Below, one piece after another: positions 1 to 7,722 of a DNA stretch of 64,000 bases. The position numbers and the translations under genes are program-made. The stretch is from Dorea phocaeensis (GTDB taxonomy: Bacteria; Bacillota; Clostridia; Lachnospirales; Lachnospiraceae). The DNA is taken from contig NZ_OEPZ01000003.1 in NCBI RefSeq assembly GCF_900240315.1, positions 186,001 to 250,000 of the forward strand, given 5' to 3'. Within the stretch, counting starts at the first letter, position 1, and the number at the start of each line of letters is the position of its first letter. The notes under the pieces were generated by a model. The model saw nothing but the letters and a program-made list of their open reading frames with translations, ran no database searches and was not told where the DNA came from.

Positions 1-247
1 TCATCTTTTCAATCGGTACCAGCTCTGATTCAATCACGCCTCCACTTTCTTTCGTCTCCGGAAAACATTTCTGAATAAACGGTGCAAACCTCGCAAGTCT
101 GGCCTTAGCATCCTCAACCTCGCTTGCCGTAACCGGAAGGATTCCCTTACTTTCCTCCCAGGAAAGTTTCTTTGGATTTCTCCATCCTACCTGTTCCTTT
201 TCCGCAAGCTCCCTCACAACAGGAAGGTTCATATACTCTCTTTCCAT
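1..247 (-). CDS. dsdA: D-serine ammonia-lyase (D-serine dehydratase), N-terminal part
   Basis: Partial gene; the first 82 codons read leftward from an ATG at 247 and the rest lies beyond base 1. An AGGAGG-type site sits just upstream of the ATG. The visible part matches the N terminus of DsdA: a WRNP motif near residue 21, then an A-R-L-x-R-F-A-P-F stretch, FPET, and GGVIESELVPI, which are typical of this PLP enzyme before its catalytic lysine. The family converts D-serine to pyruvate and ammonia in the cytoplasm. The PLP lysine and glycine loop are outside the window, so activity cannot be judged. The gene is separated from the permease at 441-1823 by a terminator, so it is probably its own unit. 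Confidence 0.8.
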   Translation of the reverse strand, partial: MEREYMNLPVVRELAEKEQVGWRNPKKLSWEESKGILPVTASEVEDAKARLARFAPFIQKCFPETKESGGVIESELVPIEKM

Positions 248-354
248 CGTCTTTCCTCCTTACGAAAAACCCTATTTTCTATCTATGCTGATTATAGCAT
301 TTCTTCCACTCCCCTGGCAATCTGGACTTTGACAGAAAATTGCGTACCTCATTA

Positions 355-405
355 CGAAAAAACGGCATTCCAAACCATGATATCATCATTTTGGAATACC
401 GTTTC
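355..405 (-). terminator. Rho-independent terminator after the purine permease
   Basis: Inverted arms at about 360-374 and 391-404 (AAACGGTATTCCAA / TTGGAATGCCGTTT read on the minus strand) are followed by a T run at 360-355 on the minus strand. It lies 36 bases past the permease stop codon at 441. Confidence 0.8.
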
Positions 406-440
406 TAATCCTTTTACTTTTTTTAATACTGCTTTTCTTC

Positions 441-1823
441 CTACAGGAAAATATACTTCAGAATAAACAGTACCGCCAATATATACATCAATACACTAAT
501 CTTCTTTTCCTTTGCCTTTCCAGTCAGAAGATTCATTGCTACATAAGCAATCACTCCCATAGAAATACCTTCAGAAATGCTATAGAAGAATGGCATTGCC
601 AAAATACAAATATAACATGGCAGCGCTTCGGAAACATCATTGAAATCAATATTTACAACATTTGTCAACATATAGAATCCAACAACTACTAATGCCGGAG
701 CCGTCGCAAAAGACGGAATCGCAAGGAAGATTGGAGACAGGAACAATGCAAGACCAAACAGAACCGCAGTCGTTACTGCAGTAAGCCCCGTTCTTCCCCC
801 TTCTGTAACACCGGATGCACTCTCTACGAACGTTGTTGTTGTAGAGGTTCCAAGAACTGCTCCTGCCGTTGTTGCTACTGCATCTGCCATCAATGCTCCT
901 TTAATCCGTGGAAGCTTGCCATTTTCATCCAGCATATTTGCTTTAGAAGATACTCCGATCAGCGTTCCGATCGTATCGAACATGTCCACAAATAAAAATG
1001 CAAATACAATAACTACAAAATCAAGCGAAAGAATTCCGGAAAAATCCAATTTCCCAAATACCGGTGCAAGGCTTGGAATAGAAAGACCATTGCTGAAATC
1101 CGGCAGCAATGAGAAAAAGCCCACTTCCGGGTTCGGTACGTAAATTCCGGTAAGCTGACAGGCAATTCCCAGTCCCCATGTAATCAGAATTCCCCACAAA
1201 ATATTTCCTTTTACATTCTTAATTACCAAAAGTCCGGTAATGATGATACCGATAATCGCAAGCAATACTGTAATTCCCACATCATTAAACGATGCTGATA
1301 CGCCATTTACGGTATTGTACTCTTTTAATGAAAAGATCTGGAGAAGTGTTGACCCTCCAATTACGATCTTCGCGTTCTGCAGACCGATAAATGCAATAAA
1401 CAGACCAATTCCCACGCTGACTGCAGCCTTTAAATTCGTCGGAATTGCGTTGAAAATCGCCTCTCGCACATTGGTCAGAGATAATACGATAAAAATAATA
1501 CCTTCTACAAATACTGCCGTAAGCGCCAGTTCCCAGCTATATCCCATACCAAGAACCACGGTGTAAGCAAAGTACGCATTCAGTCCCATTCCCGGCGCAA
1601 GCGCAAACGGATAATTGGCAAAAAGCGCCATAAGCAACGTTCCCAATAGTGCAGCCAGTGCAGTCGCAGTGAACACAGCACCCTGATCCATTCCAGCTGC
1701 CGATAAAATACTCGGATTTACAGCCAGAATATAGGCCATAGTCATAAAAGTTGTGATTCCGGCAAGGATCTCTGTCTTAGTATCTGTACCGTTTTCCTTA
1801 AGTTTGAAAAACTTCTCTAACAT
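441..1823 (-). CDS. NCS2/AzgA-family adenine-guanine-hypoxanthine permease
   Basis: A 460-residue polytopic membrane protein of the AzgA/PbuG/PbuO group, which imports purine bases by proton symport. Seen: N-terminal T-F-x-T-M-A-Y-I-L-A-V-N-P segment, the A-P-G-M-G-L-N-A-Y-F motif around residue 80, and a D-x-F-D-T-I-G-T segment in the second half, all family signatures, plus alternating hydrophobic helices. The ATG at 1823 is preferred over the in-frame ATG further out (1862) because it has GGAGG spaced 7 bases upstream. The upstream gap of 120 bases is too short for a purine riboswitch and none was recognised. Exact substrate (guanine/hypoxanthine or adenine) cannot be told from sequence. 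Confidence 0.9.
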   Translation of the reverse strand: MLEKFFKLKENGTDTKTEILAGITTFMTMAYILAVNPSILSAAGMDQGAVFTATALAALLGTLLMALFANYPFALAPGMGLNAYFAYTVVLGMGYSWELALTAVFVEGIIFIVLSLTNVREAIFNAIPTNLKAAVSVGIGLFIAFIGLQNAKIVIGGSTLLQIFSLKEYNTVNGVSASFNDVGITVLLAIIGIIITGLLVIKNVKGNILWGILITWGLGIACQLTGIYVPNPEVGFFSLLPDFSNGLSIPSLAPVFGKLDFSGILSLDFVVIVFAFLFVDMFDTIGTLIGVSSKANMLDENGKLPRIKGALMADAVATTAGAVLGTSTTTTFVESASGVTEGGRTGLTAVTTAVLFGLALFLSPIFLAIPSFATAPALVVVGFYMLTNVVNIDFNDVSEALPCYICILAMPFFYSISEGISMGVIAYVAMNLLTGKAKEKKISVLMYILAVLFILKYIFL

Positions 1824-1868
1824 TTGATTTCCTCCTTCACGTATCTCATTTTTAGATAACATATTCCT

Positions 1869-1897
1869 ATTCTAGCAAAATGGAGCCATAAAGTAAA
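1869..1897 (-). promoter_or_regulatory. Promoter of the purine permease
   Basis: On the minus strand TTTACT (1897-1892), a 17-base spacer, and TAGAAT (1874-1869) preceded by TG one base out (extended -10). The promoter lies inside the ptsI terminator hairpin. Confidence 0.6.
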
Positions 1898-1907
1898 TGG
1901 CTCCATC
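1874..1907 (-). terminator. Terminator after fructose-cassette ptsI
   Basis: Perfect 10-bp stem ATGGAGCCAT / ATGGCTCCAT (1906-1897 and 1889-1880) with a 7-base loop, followed by TTTTG on the minus strand, 40 bases past the ptsI stop at 1946. The T run is short, so some read-through into the permease gene is possible. Confidence 0.65.
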
Positions 1908-1945
1908 TATTACTTCTCATTATGAGTATTTATCACTATTTTGTA

Positions 1946-3568
1946 TTACTCGCATTCACGAACTGTTTTTCTAAGTGGCAGGATCATTCCCGGCGCTACA
2001 GACAGCTCATCGATTCCCATCTCAAGGAATGTTCCGGTAAGGGACAGGTCTGCTGCAAGTTCTCCGCAGATACCAATCCATTTTCCTTCCCGGTGTGCAT
2101 TTTCTGCCGCTATGCGGATCATGGACAGTACTGCCGGATGATGAGCGTCGTAAAAAGGTTCCAGCTTCTGGTTCTGTCTGTCAATGGCAAGCGTGTACTG
2201 CGTCAGATCATTGGTTCCCACACTGAAGAAATCCACCTCTTTCGCAAGCTCATGGCTCACCATAACAGCTGCCGGTGTCTCAATCATCACGCCGATCTCC
2301 ACATCCTTACGGAAATCTACGCCCTCTTCTGTCAGTTCTTCCTGAACCACCTGAATCATTTCCTTGATCTTCTTCACTTCATCCACGGAAATGATCATTG
2401 GAAACATAATAGCAATCTGCCCATAAGCAGAGGCACGATAAAGCGCGCGAAGCTGTGTCTTAAATATCTCCGGCCTAGTAAGGCAGATACGGATTGCACG
2501 ATATCCAAGAGCCGGGTTTTCTTCCTTGTCCAAACCAAAATATTCTGCCTGCTTATCGGCTCCGATATCCAGCGTGCGGATGATCACACGTTTCCCTGCC
2601 ATATTCTCCGCCACCTGCTTATACACCTTGAACTGCTGCTCTTCTGTTGGGAAGGACTCACTCTCCAGATAAAGGAATTCACTCCGGAACAGGCCGATTC
2701 CTCCAGCATCATTTTTCAGAACAGCTCCTACATCGGACAAATTCCCGATATTGGCATACACATTCACTTTCTGACCACTCTTTGTCACATTCTCTTTGCC
2801 CTTTAACTGCTCTAGAAGTTCCTTTTTCTCCAGATCTTCTCTTTGCTTTTTCTGCATAGCTTCCATCGTTCTTGCATCCGGATCAATATAGATCACTCCG
2901 TCCATGCCATCTACAACTGCAAGCTTTCCGTCATATTCCTGCTTCAGATCTTCACCAAGGCCGATCACAGCCGGGATGTTCATCGTCCGCGCAAGAATTG
3001 CAGTGTGAGAGTTTGAAGAACCATACATCGTAACAAAGGCAAGAACCTTTTCTTTATCAAGCTGTACCGTTTCACTTGGCACCAGATCATCTGCTGCAAC
3101 GATCACGGGCTCTTTCATCTCTATTGCTCCGTGATCACTGTTAGATAACACTTTGATCAGGCGTTCAGACACATCCTTCACATCTGCAGTTCTTCCCTGC
3201 ATATAAGCATCATCCATCGCCGCGAACATCGCAGCAAAATTATCTGCTGTCGTTCCCACTGCATACTCTGCATTGACTTCTTGCGTGGTGATCATATTCA
3301 CAATAGACTCCACATAATCCAGATCCTCCAGCATCATCTGATGGATTTCGAAGATCATGGCATTTGTCTCACCCACATCATCCATTGCCTTGTCATGTAA
3401 TTGCTGAAGCTCTGCTGACGCCTGTTCTTTCGCTTTTTCAAAACGCTTTATTTCTGCCTCTGTATCTTCTACATGACTTCTCTTGATCGTAATTTCATTT
3501 CTCTTATAGAATGAAATCTTTCCAATTGCGATTCCGCCAAATACACTTTTCCCTGATAATGTAATCAT
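1946..3568 (-). CDS. ptsI: PTS Enzyme I (fructose-cassette copy)
   Basis: 540-residue phosphoenolpyruvate-protein phosphotransferase. It takes phosphate from PEP and passes it to HPr in the cytoplasm. Seen: N-terminal HPr-interaction region with the phosphorylated His188 in N-S-H-T-A-I-L-A-R, the PEP-binding G-I-G-L-F-R-S-E-F-L segment, and the C-terminal I-C-G-E-L-A-A-D motif with the conserved cysteine. Length is close to the usual 550-575. It is the last gene of fruR-fruK-fruA-ptsH-ptsI, 15 bases after ptsH. A paralogue of almost the same length lies at 7723-9348, so the cell has a fructose-linked Enzyme I and a separate one in the same neighbourhood. Confidence 0.95.
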   Translation of the reverse strand: MITLSGKSVFGGIAIGKISFYKRNEITIKRSHVEDTEAEIKRFEKAKEQASAELQQLHDKAMDDVGETNAMIFEIHQMMLEDLDYVESIVNMITTQEVNAEYAVGTTADNFAAMFAAMDDAYMQGRTADVKDVSERLIKVLSNSDHGAIEMKEPVIVAADDLVPSETVQLDKEKVLAFVTMYGSSNSHTAILARTMNIPAVIGLGEDLKQEYDGKLAVVDGMDGVIYIDPDARTMEAMQKKQREDLEKKELLEQLKGKENVTKSGQKVNVYANIGNLSDVGAVLKNDAGGIGLFRSEFLYLESESFPTEEQQFKVYKQVAENMAGKRVIIRTLDIGADKQAEYFGLDKEENPALGYRAIRICLTRPEIFKTQLRALYRASAYGQIAIMFPMIISVDEVKKIKEMIQVVQEELTEEGVDFRKDVEIGVMIETPAAVMVSHELAKEVDFFSVGTNDLTQYTLAIDRQNQKLEPFYDAHHPAVLSMIRIAAENAHREGKWIGICGELAADLSLTGTFLEMGIDELSVAPGMILPLRKTVRECE

Positions 3569-3583
3569 TGCTCTCTTCCCTTC

Positions 3584-3841
3584 TTACAGGTTTCCTTTGA
3601 AGAACTGCTCCATTGCCTCTGAAGCTTTTGCCTCATCTTCTCCTTCTACACAAACGGTAATCTCATCTGCCTTCTTTACACCCAGACCCATAACTGCAAA
3701 AATTCTCTTAGCATCTGCGCTCTTGTCACCCTTTTTAATCGTAACATTTGATGCGAACTCATTGGCTTTCTTTACAAGAAGACCTGCCGGTCTTGCGTGG
3801 ATTCCTTCTGGATCTGTGATTACATACTGAAATTCTTTCAT
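3584..3841 (-). CDS. ptsH: HPr phosphocarrier protein lacking Ser46
   Basis: 85-residue HPr. The start at 3841 is chosen over longer in-frame starts because GGAGG lies 8 bases upstream and the protein then begins exactly like HPr. The active-site histidine is His15 in G-I-H-A-R-P-A-G. A gap-free alignment with Bacillus HPr (K45-S46-I47-M48) gives K45-R46-I47-F48 here, so the serine phosphorylated by HPr kinase is absent. This protein can carry phosphate for fructose transport but should not act as the P-Ser-HPr corepressor of CcpA. It is encoded between fruA and ptsI and is likely dedicated to the fructose system; a general HPr is expected elsewhere in the genome. Confidence 0.93.
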   Translation of the reverse strand: MKEFQYVITDPEGIHARPAGLLVKKANEFASNVTIKKGDKSADAKRIFAVMGLGVKKADEITVCVEGEDEAKASEAMEQFFKGNL

Positions 3842-3897
3842 GATTGATTCCTCCATTTTCTTTCTTAATTTTATCTTTCTTCTTGTTATCAACTGAT

Positions 3898-5811
3898 TTA
3901 TTCTGCAACTTTTTTCTTTAAAACACCTAACAGAACTGTGGAAACGACTGTTCCGATCACAAGGGCAAGCAGATACATCATTGCATTTCCCATCACCGGT
4001 ACGACGAAGATTCCTCCGTGCGGAGCCATCAGCGTACATCCGAATGCCATGGACAGGGCTCCTGCAAGTCCTGAACCGATAATACATGATGGAAGTACAT
4101 GAAGCGGATCCGCCGCCGCATATGGGATTGCTCCTTCTGTAATAAATGCAAGTCCCATAATGAAGTTCATCGGTCCTGACTCTCTTTCTTCTTTTGTAAA
4201 CTTATTCTTAAACAGAAGCGTTGCCAGCGCAATGGCACATGGCGGAACCATACCGCCGATCATAACAGCTGCCATGATATCATAATTACCAGATGCGATC
4301 GCTGCTGTACCAAATACATAGGCAGCTTTGTTGAACGGGCCGCCCATATCAATTGCCATCATACCGCCAAGGATCAGTCCTAAGATCAGCTTACTGGAAC
4401 CTCCCATACTTGTCAAACCATTGTTCAGCGCTGTGTTAATTCCTCCCATGACCGGCTCTACGATAAAGGTCATGCCAAGTCCCATGATCAGAATACCGAC
4501 AACCGGGTAAATAAGTACCGGAGCGATTTTCTCAATTGCCTGCGGAAGCTTATCGCATACTTTCCGAAGTGCGAGAATTACATATCCTGCTGCAAAACCA
4601 GCTACCAGGGCTCCTAAGAAACCGGAGGTTCCACTTGCAGCCATCATACCTCCGACGAAGCCCACTGCCAACGCCGGTCTGTCACCAATCGCCATTGCAA
4701 TAAAGCCTGCAAGTACCGGAAGCATAAAACCAAATGCTACGCCGCCAATGTTTTTGAACATTGCAGCCACTGGTGTGATTGTACCAAAATTTGCACGTTC
4801 TGCAACAGATAAGGAATTGATATCCACCAACATACCGTCAAGAAGGAAGGCAATTGCGATCAAAATACCGCCGCCTACTACGAAAGGAAGCATATGCGAT
4901 ACACCGTTCATCAGCTGTGTATAAATCTTATGACCTACGCTGCCACCGCTCTTTGCGGCCTGTTTCTTCTCTCCGCCGGCGCTGCTTTTGTATACCGGAA
5001 TATTACCGGAAATGGCAAGCTCTACTAATTCATCTGCCTTATTGATTCCGTCAGACACCTGACGTTCGATCACTTTTTTTCCATCAAAGCGATCCATAGG
5101 AACCTGCGCATCCGCTGCAACAATAATGCAGTCCGCCGCTTTAATTTCTTCTTCTGTCAGTACATTTTTTGCTCCGCCGGAACCTCTTGTCTCTACTTTT
5201 ATAAAGCAGTTTTTGGCTTTCGCCGCTTTTTCAATTCCTTCTGCCGCCATATACGTATGCGCAATTCCGGTCGGGCAGGACGTAACCGCCAGAATTTTTA
5301 CCTGATCTTCTTTTGCCTCTTCCACATCGGCCAGTCGTTCGTCCACACTCTTCTTCTCTTCATCTGCCTGATCAATGATGGCAAGAAATTGTTCCGGTGA
5401 CTCTGCCTTTCGAAGATTTTCCGTAAATGTCTCATCCATCAACATCATGGATAACTTACTTAGCACATCCAGATGTACATTATCCTCTGTATTTGGTGCT
5501 GCGATCAAGAACAACAATGTTACCAAAGCTCCGTCTAAGGAATCGAAATCTACACCCTCACGGATCACCATTGCGGCAAGTCCCGGACGTTCTACCGCGT
5601 CACATTTGCCATGTGGAATCGCAATTCCTTCTCCAATTCCGGTGGTACTTTCTTCCTCTCTTGCATAAACTTGTTTTTTATAAGCCTCCTCATCCTTAAT
5701 CTTTCCACTTTTTACCATAAGAGCAACTGCCGCATCAATGGCTTCCTGCTTGCTCTTAGGCGCTGTATCCAGTGAGATACTTCTTTCATCCAATAAATCT
5801 GTAATTCTCAT
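3898..5811 (-). CDS. fruA: PTS fructose transporter EIIABC
   Basis: 637 residues that import fructose and release fructose 1-phosphate. Three domains are seen in order: EIIA (about 1-150) with the phosphorylated His67 in G-I-A-I-P-H-G-K; EIIB (about 172-265) with phosphorylated Cys179 in V-T-S-C-P-T-G-I-A-H-T; and membrane EIIC (about 295-630) starting near H-K-I-Y-T-Q-L-M-N-G-V-S-H-M-L-P and carrying several hydrophobic helices. The domain order A-B-C and length are those of Firmicutes FruA. The start overlaps the fruK stop by 4 bases (ATGA), so the two are translationally coupled. Confidence 0.95.
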   Translation of the reverse strand: MRITDLLDERSISLDTAPKSKQEAIDAAVALMVKSGKIKDEEAYKKQVYAREEESTTGIGEGIAIPHGKCDAVERPGLAAMVIREGVDFDSLDGALVTLLFLIAAPNTEDNVHLDVLSKLSMMLMDETFTENLRKAESPEQFLAIIDQADEEKKSVDERLADVEEAKEDQVKILAVTSCPTGIAHTYMAAEGIEKAAKAKNCFIKVETRGSGGAKNVLTEEEIKAADCIIVAADAQVPMDRFDGKKVIERQVSDGINKADELVELAISGNIPVYKSSAGGEKKQAAKSGGSVGHKIYTQLMNGVSHMLPFVVGGGILIAIAFLLDGMLVDINSLSVAERANFGTITPVAAMFKNIGGVAFGFMLPVLAGFIAMAIGDRPALAVGFVGGMMAASGTSGFLGALVAGFAAGYVILALRKVCDKLPQAIEKIAPVLIYPVVGILIMGLGMTFIVEPVMGGINTALNNGLTSMGGSSKLILGLILGGMMAIDMGGPFNKAAYVFGTAAIASGNYDIMAAVMIGGMVPPCAIALATLLFKNKFTKEERESGPMNFIMGLAFITEGAIPYAAADPLHVLPSCIIGSGLAGALSMAFGCTLMAPHGGIFVVPVMGNAMMYLLALVIGTVVSTVLLGVLKKKVAE

Positions 5812-6737
5812 GCTTCTTTCCCTCCTGCAATTTTTATTACCTGTTCATATACTTGATCAATCTCTTCCTTTACTGCCAGCTGCTCGGAAAATGCACTTGC
5901 ACTTCCGGCTGCAACACCCATGCAGAACGCATGCCGGTATTCCTTTCTTTCCATCCAGCCTGCCATAAACCCGGCGACCATAGAATCTCCGGCGCCTACT
6001 CCATTTTTTAAAACTCCTTTTGGAGCCGGTGCGTCATAAATCTGTCCATCTGCGGCAATCAGAACTGCCCCTTCTCCTGCCATCGAGATCAGCACATTCT
6101 CTGCACCCATTTTCTGAAGCTTCTTCCCGTATGGAACAACCGATTCTCTCGTCTTTAATTCCACACCAAAGATCTCGCCTAATTCATGGTTGTTAGGCTT
6201 GATCAGAAATGGGTGATACGGAAGCACCTTAAGAAGCAGATCCCGTGTGGCATCCACCGATATCAAAACTCCCTTATCCTTCAGATGCTCCATAATTCTC
6301 TGATACGTATCACTGGGCATAGAAGCCGGAATACTTCCAGACAAGAAGAGCACATCTCCTTCTCCCAGTTCCTCCAGTTTTTCCATAAGTTTTGCCATCT
6401 TATCTTCACTGATAGACGGTCCCTGACCGTTGATCTCTGTTCCGTCTATGGATTTTAGCTTCACATTGATCCGTGTAAACCCTTCCGGAATCTCAAGAAA
6501 GCCACTCTTTACGCCCAGGCTCTCCAACCGTTTTATGACTTCTTCTCCGGTAAACCCTGCCACAAAACCAAGCGCTGTGTTATCAATGCCCAGATTCTTA
6601 AGCACAATGGAAACATTGATTCCTTTTCCTCCCGGAAGAAGAAGCTCCGAGCTTGTGCGATTGGTAAGGCCAAGTTTAAAGTCTGCCACAGAGACAATGT
6701 AATCCAGTGACGGATTAAACGTAACTGTGTAAATCAT
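5808..6737 (-). CDS. fruK: 1-phosphofructokinase
   Basis: 309-residue PfkB-family kinase that turns fructose 1-phosphate, the product of FruA, into fructose 1,6-bisphosphate. Seen: the substrate-binding L-P-G-G-K-G-I-N segment at about 34-41 and the C-terminal N-G-V-G-A-G-D-S signature with the catalytic base Asp251. Usual length for the family. It starts 3 bases after the fruR stop and overlaps fruA by 4 bases, the classical fruR-fruK-fruA order. Tagatose-6-phosphate kinase is the alternative within the family, but the context makes fructose clear. Confidence 0.95.
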   Translation of the reverse strand: MIYTVTFNPSLDYIVSVADFKLGLTNRTSSELLLPGGKGINVSIVLKNLGIDNTALGFVAGFTGEEVIKRLESLGVKSGFLEIPEGFTRINVKLKSIDGTEINGQGPSISEDKMAKLMEKLEELGEGDVLFLSGSIPASMPSDTYQRIMEHLKDKGVLISVDATRDLLLKVLPYHPFLIKPNNHELGEIFGVELKTRESVVPYGKKLQKMGAENVLISMAGEGAVLIAADGQIYDAPAPKGVLKNGVGAGDSMVAGFMAGWMERKEYRHAFCMGVAAGSASAFSEQLAVKEEIDQVYEQVIKIAGGKEA

Positions 6738-6740
6738 TGA

Positions 6741-7484
6741 TTAGACCTCCATTATATTTGCATATTTTCTATAAGTAACATCCTGAAGCTTTGTAGTGAT
6801 CAGCTGTGCTGACTGGAAATCAGCAAAAGTTACCGATGATATCTGGCTGATCTTGGATGCATCTGCCAATACATAGCACTTCCTGCATTGCTGCATTGCC
6901 TTTTCTTTTACAAGAGCTTCCGTAATATCCGGCGTTGTATATCCGGAAACTGCGTCTGCTCCGTTCGTTCCAAAGAAGCCCTTTGTAAAATGATATTTTT
7001 TCAGCCCTTCTACCGCCTCAGCTCCGACAATCGCTTCTGTAACCGCCTTCAGCTCTCCGCCGATCAAAAAGACCCGCATTCCTTTCTTCAGCAGCTTCTG
7101 CGCATGGCTTACAGCGTTGGTCACATATAGCGCACCCGTCTCTGTAATATAATCAATCATTACATCCACACTGCTTCCTGCATCCAGATATATAAAATCT
7201 TCCTCCCGGATCAGACCTGCTGCGTATTTCCCAATCACAGCCTTTTCTTCTTTATTCAGAGTACTTCTCAAAGAAAGATCTGCATCTCTTGTCATTGTTT
7301 CTGACTCTGCTGCCGCAGCGCCGCCGTGAACCTTGATCAATGCACCTCTTTGATGCAATGTCGTAAGATCTCGGCGGATCGTGGATTCAGAAGTCTCTAA
7401 CAAAGCAGTCAGTTCCTGAACGGTAACGGTCTTCTTTTCATTTACAATTTTTAATATTTCCCGAAATCTCTCTTCCGCCAGCAT
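6741..7484 (-). CDS. fruR: DeoR-family repressor of the fructose operon
   Basis: 247 residues. N-terminal DeoR winged helix-turn-helix (about 5-60) with the T-S-E-S-T-I-R-R-D-L recognition helix, followed by a sugar-phosphate-sensing domain containing Y-L-D-A-G-S-S and G-T-N-G. In this family the ligand is usually fructose 1-phosphate, which relieves repression. The start at 7484 has AAAGGAGGG just upstream; the longer ORF to 7529 would put one of the operator-like repeats inside the gene and has no good ribosome binding site. First gene of its own regulon, so autoregulation through the TGACTGAAA sites is likely. Confidence 0.9.
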   Translation of the reverse strand: MLAEERFREILKIVNEKKTVTVQELTALLETSESTIRRDLTTLHQRGALIKVHGGAAAAESETMTRDADLSLRSTLNKEEKAVIGKYAAGLIREEDFIYLDAGSSVDVMIDYITETGALYVTNAVSHAQKLLKKGMRVFLIGGELKAVTEAIVGAEAVEGLKKYHFTKGFFGTNGADAVSGYTTPDITEALVKEKAMQQCRKCYVLADASKISQISSVTFADFQSAQLITTKLQDVTYRKYANIMEV

Positions 7485-7519
7485 ATTCTCCCTCCTTTTT
7501 CTCCCTGTTCTCTTTTTAT

Positions 7520-7601
7520 TTTCAGTCATTTTCTTTCAATATCATTCATCTTCAAATCCATAATACAATCATTTTCAGTCATAGTCAACTACTTTCAGTC
7601 A
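7520..7601 (-). promoter_or_regulatory. Probable FruR operator sites (three TGACTGAAA copies)
   Basis: TGACTGAAA on the minus strand occurs at 7601-7593, 7581-7573 and 7528-7520. The first sits directly upstream of the -35 box, the second lies in the -35/-10 spacer, and the third is about 25-30 bases downstream of the expected start of transcription. The first two are 20 bases apart, close to two helical turns. Placement is what a steric repressor needs. Assignment to FruR is inference from location. Confidence 0.65.
7560..7588 (-). promoter_or_regulatory. Promoter of the fruR-fruK-fruA-ptsH-ptsI operon
   Basis: TTGACT (7588-7583), 17-base spacer, TATTAT (7565-7560) on the minus strand. Very good match to the vegetative consensus. 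Confidence 0.8.
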
Positions 7602-7644
7602 AAATACCTTCCAAAATATTTCACTATCTTTTATGCATAATGCA

Positions 7645-7690
7645 TAAAAAAACCATCATGCTTATCTTTCGACTCCATGATGGTTTTTAT
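7645..7690 (-). terminator. Terminator after the second ptsI
   Basis: Minus strand: AAAACCATCATG, a loop of about 15 bases, CATGATGGTTTTTTT. Strong stem and T run, about 35 bases after the stop at 7723. It separates the second Enzyme I gene from the fru operon. Confidence 0.88.
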
Positions 7691-7722
7691 TCTCAATGAA
7701 TATGGTTAAATATTATGAAATT

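Noticed and set aside
1824-1945. Possible purine riboswitch before the AzgA permease
   Set aside because: The gap holds only the ptsI terminator and the promoter; no three-way junction core could be drawn and there is no room for the aptamer after the start of transcription.
1922-2806. Long plus-strand open frame (294 codons) opposite ptsI
   Set aside because: Composition is Cys/His/Leu-rich with no family motif, and ptsI on the minus strand is unambiguous.
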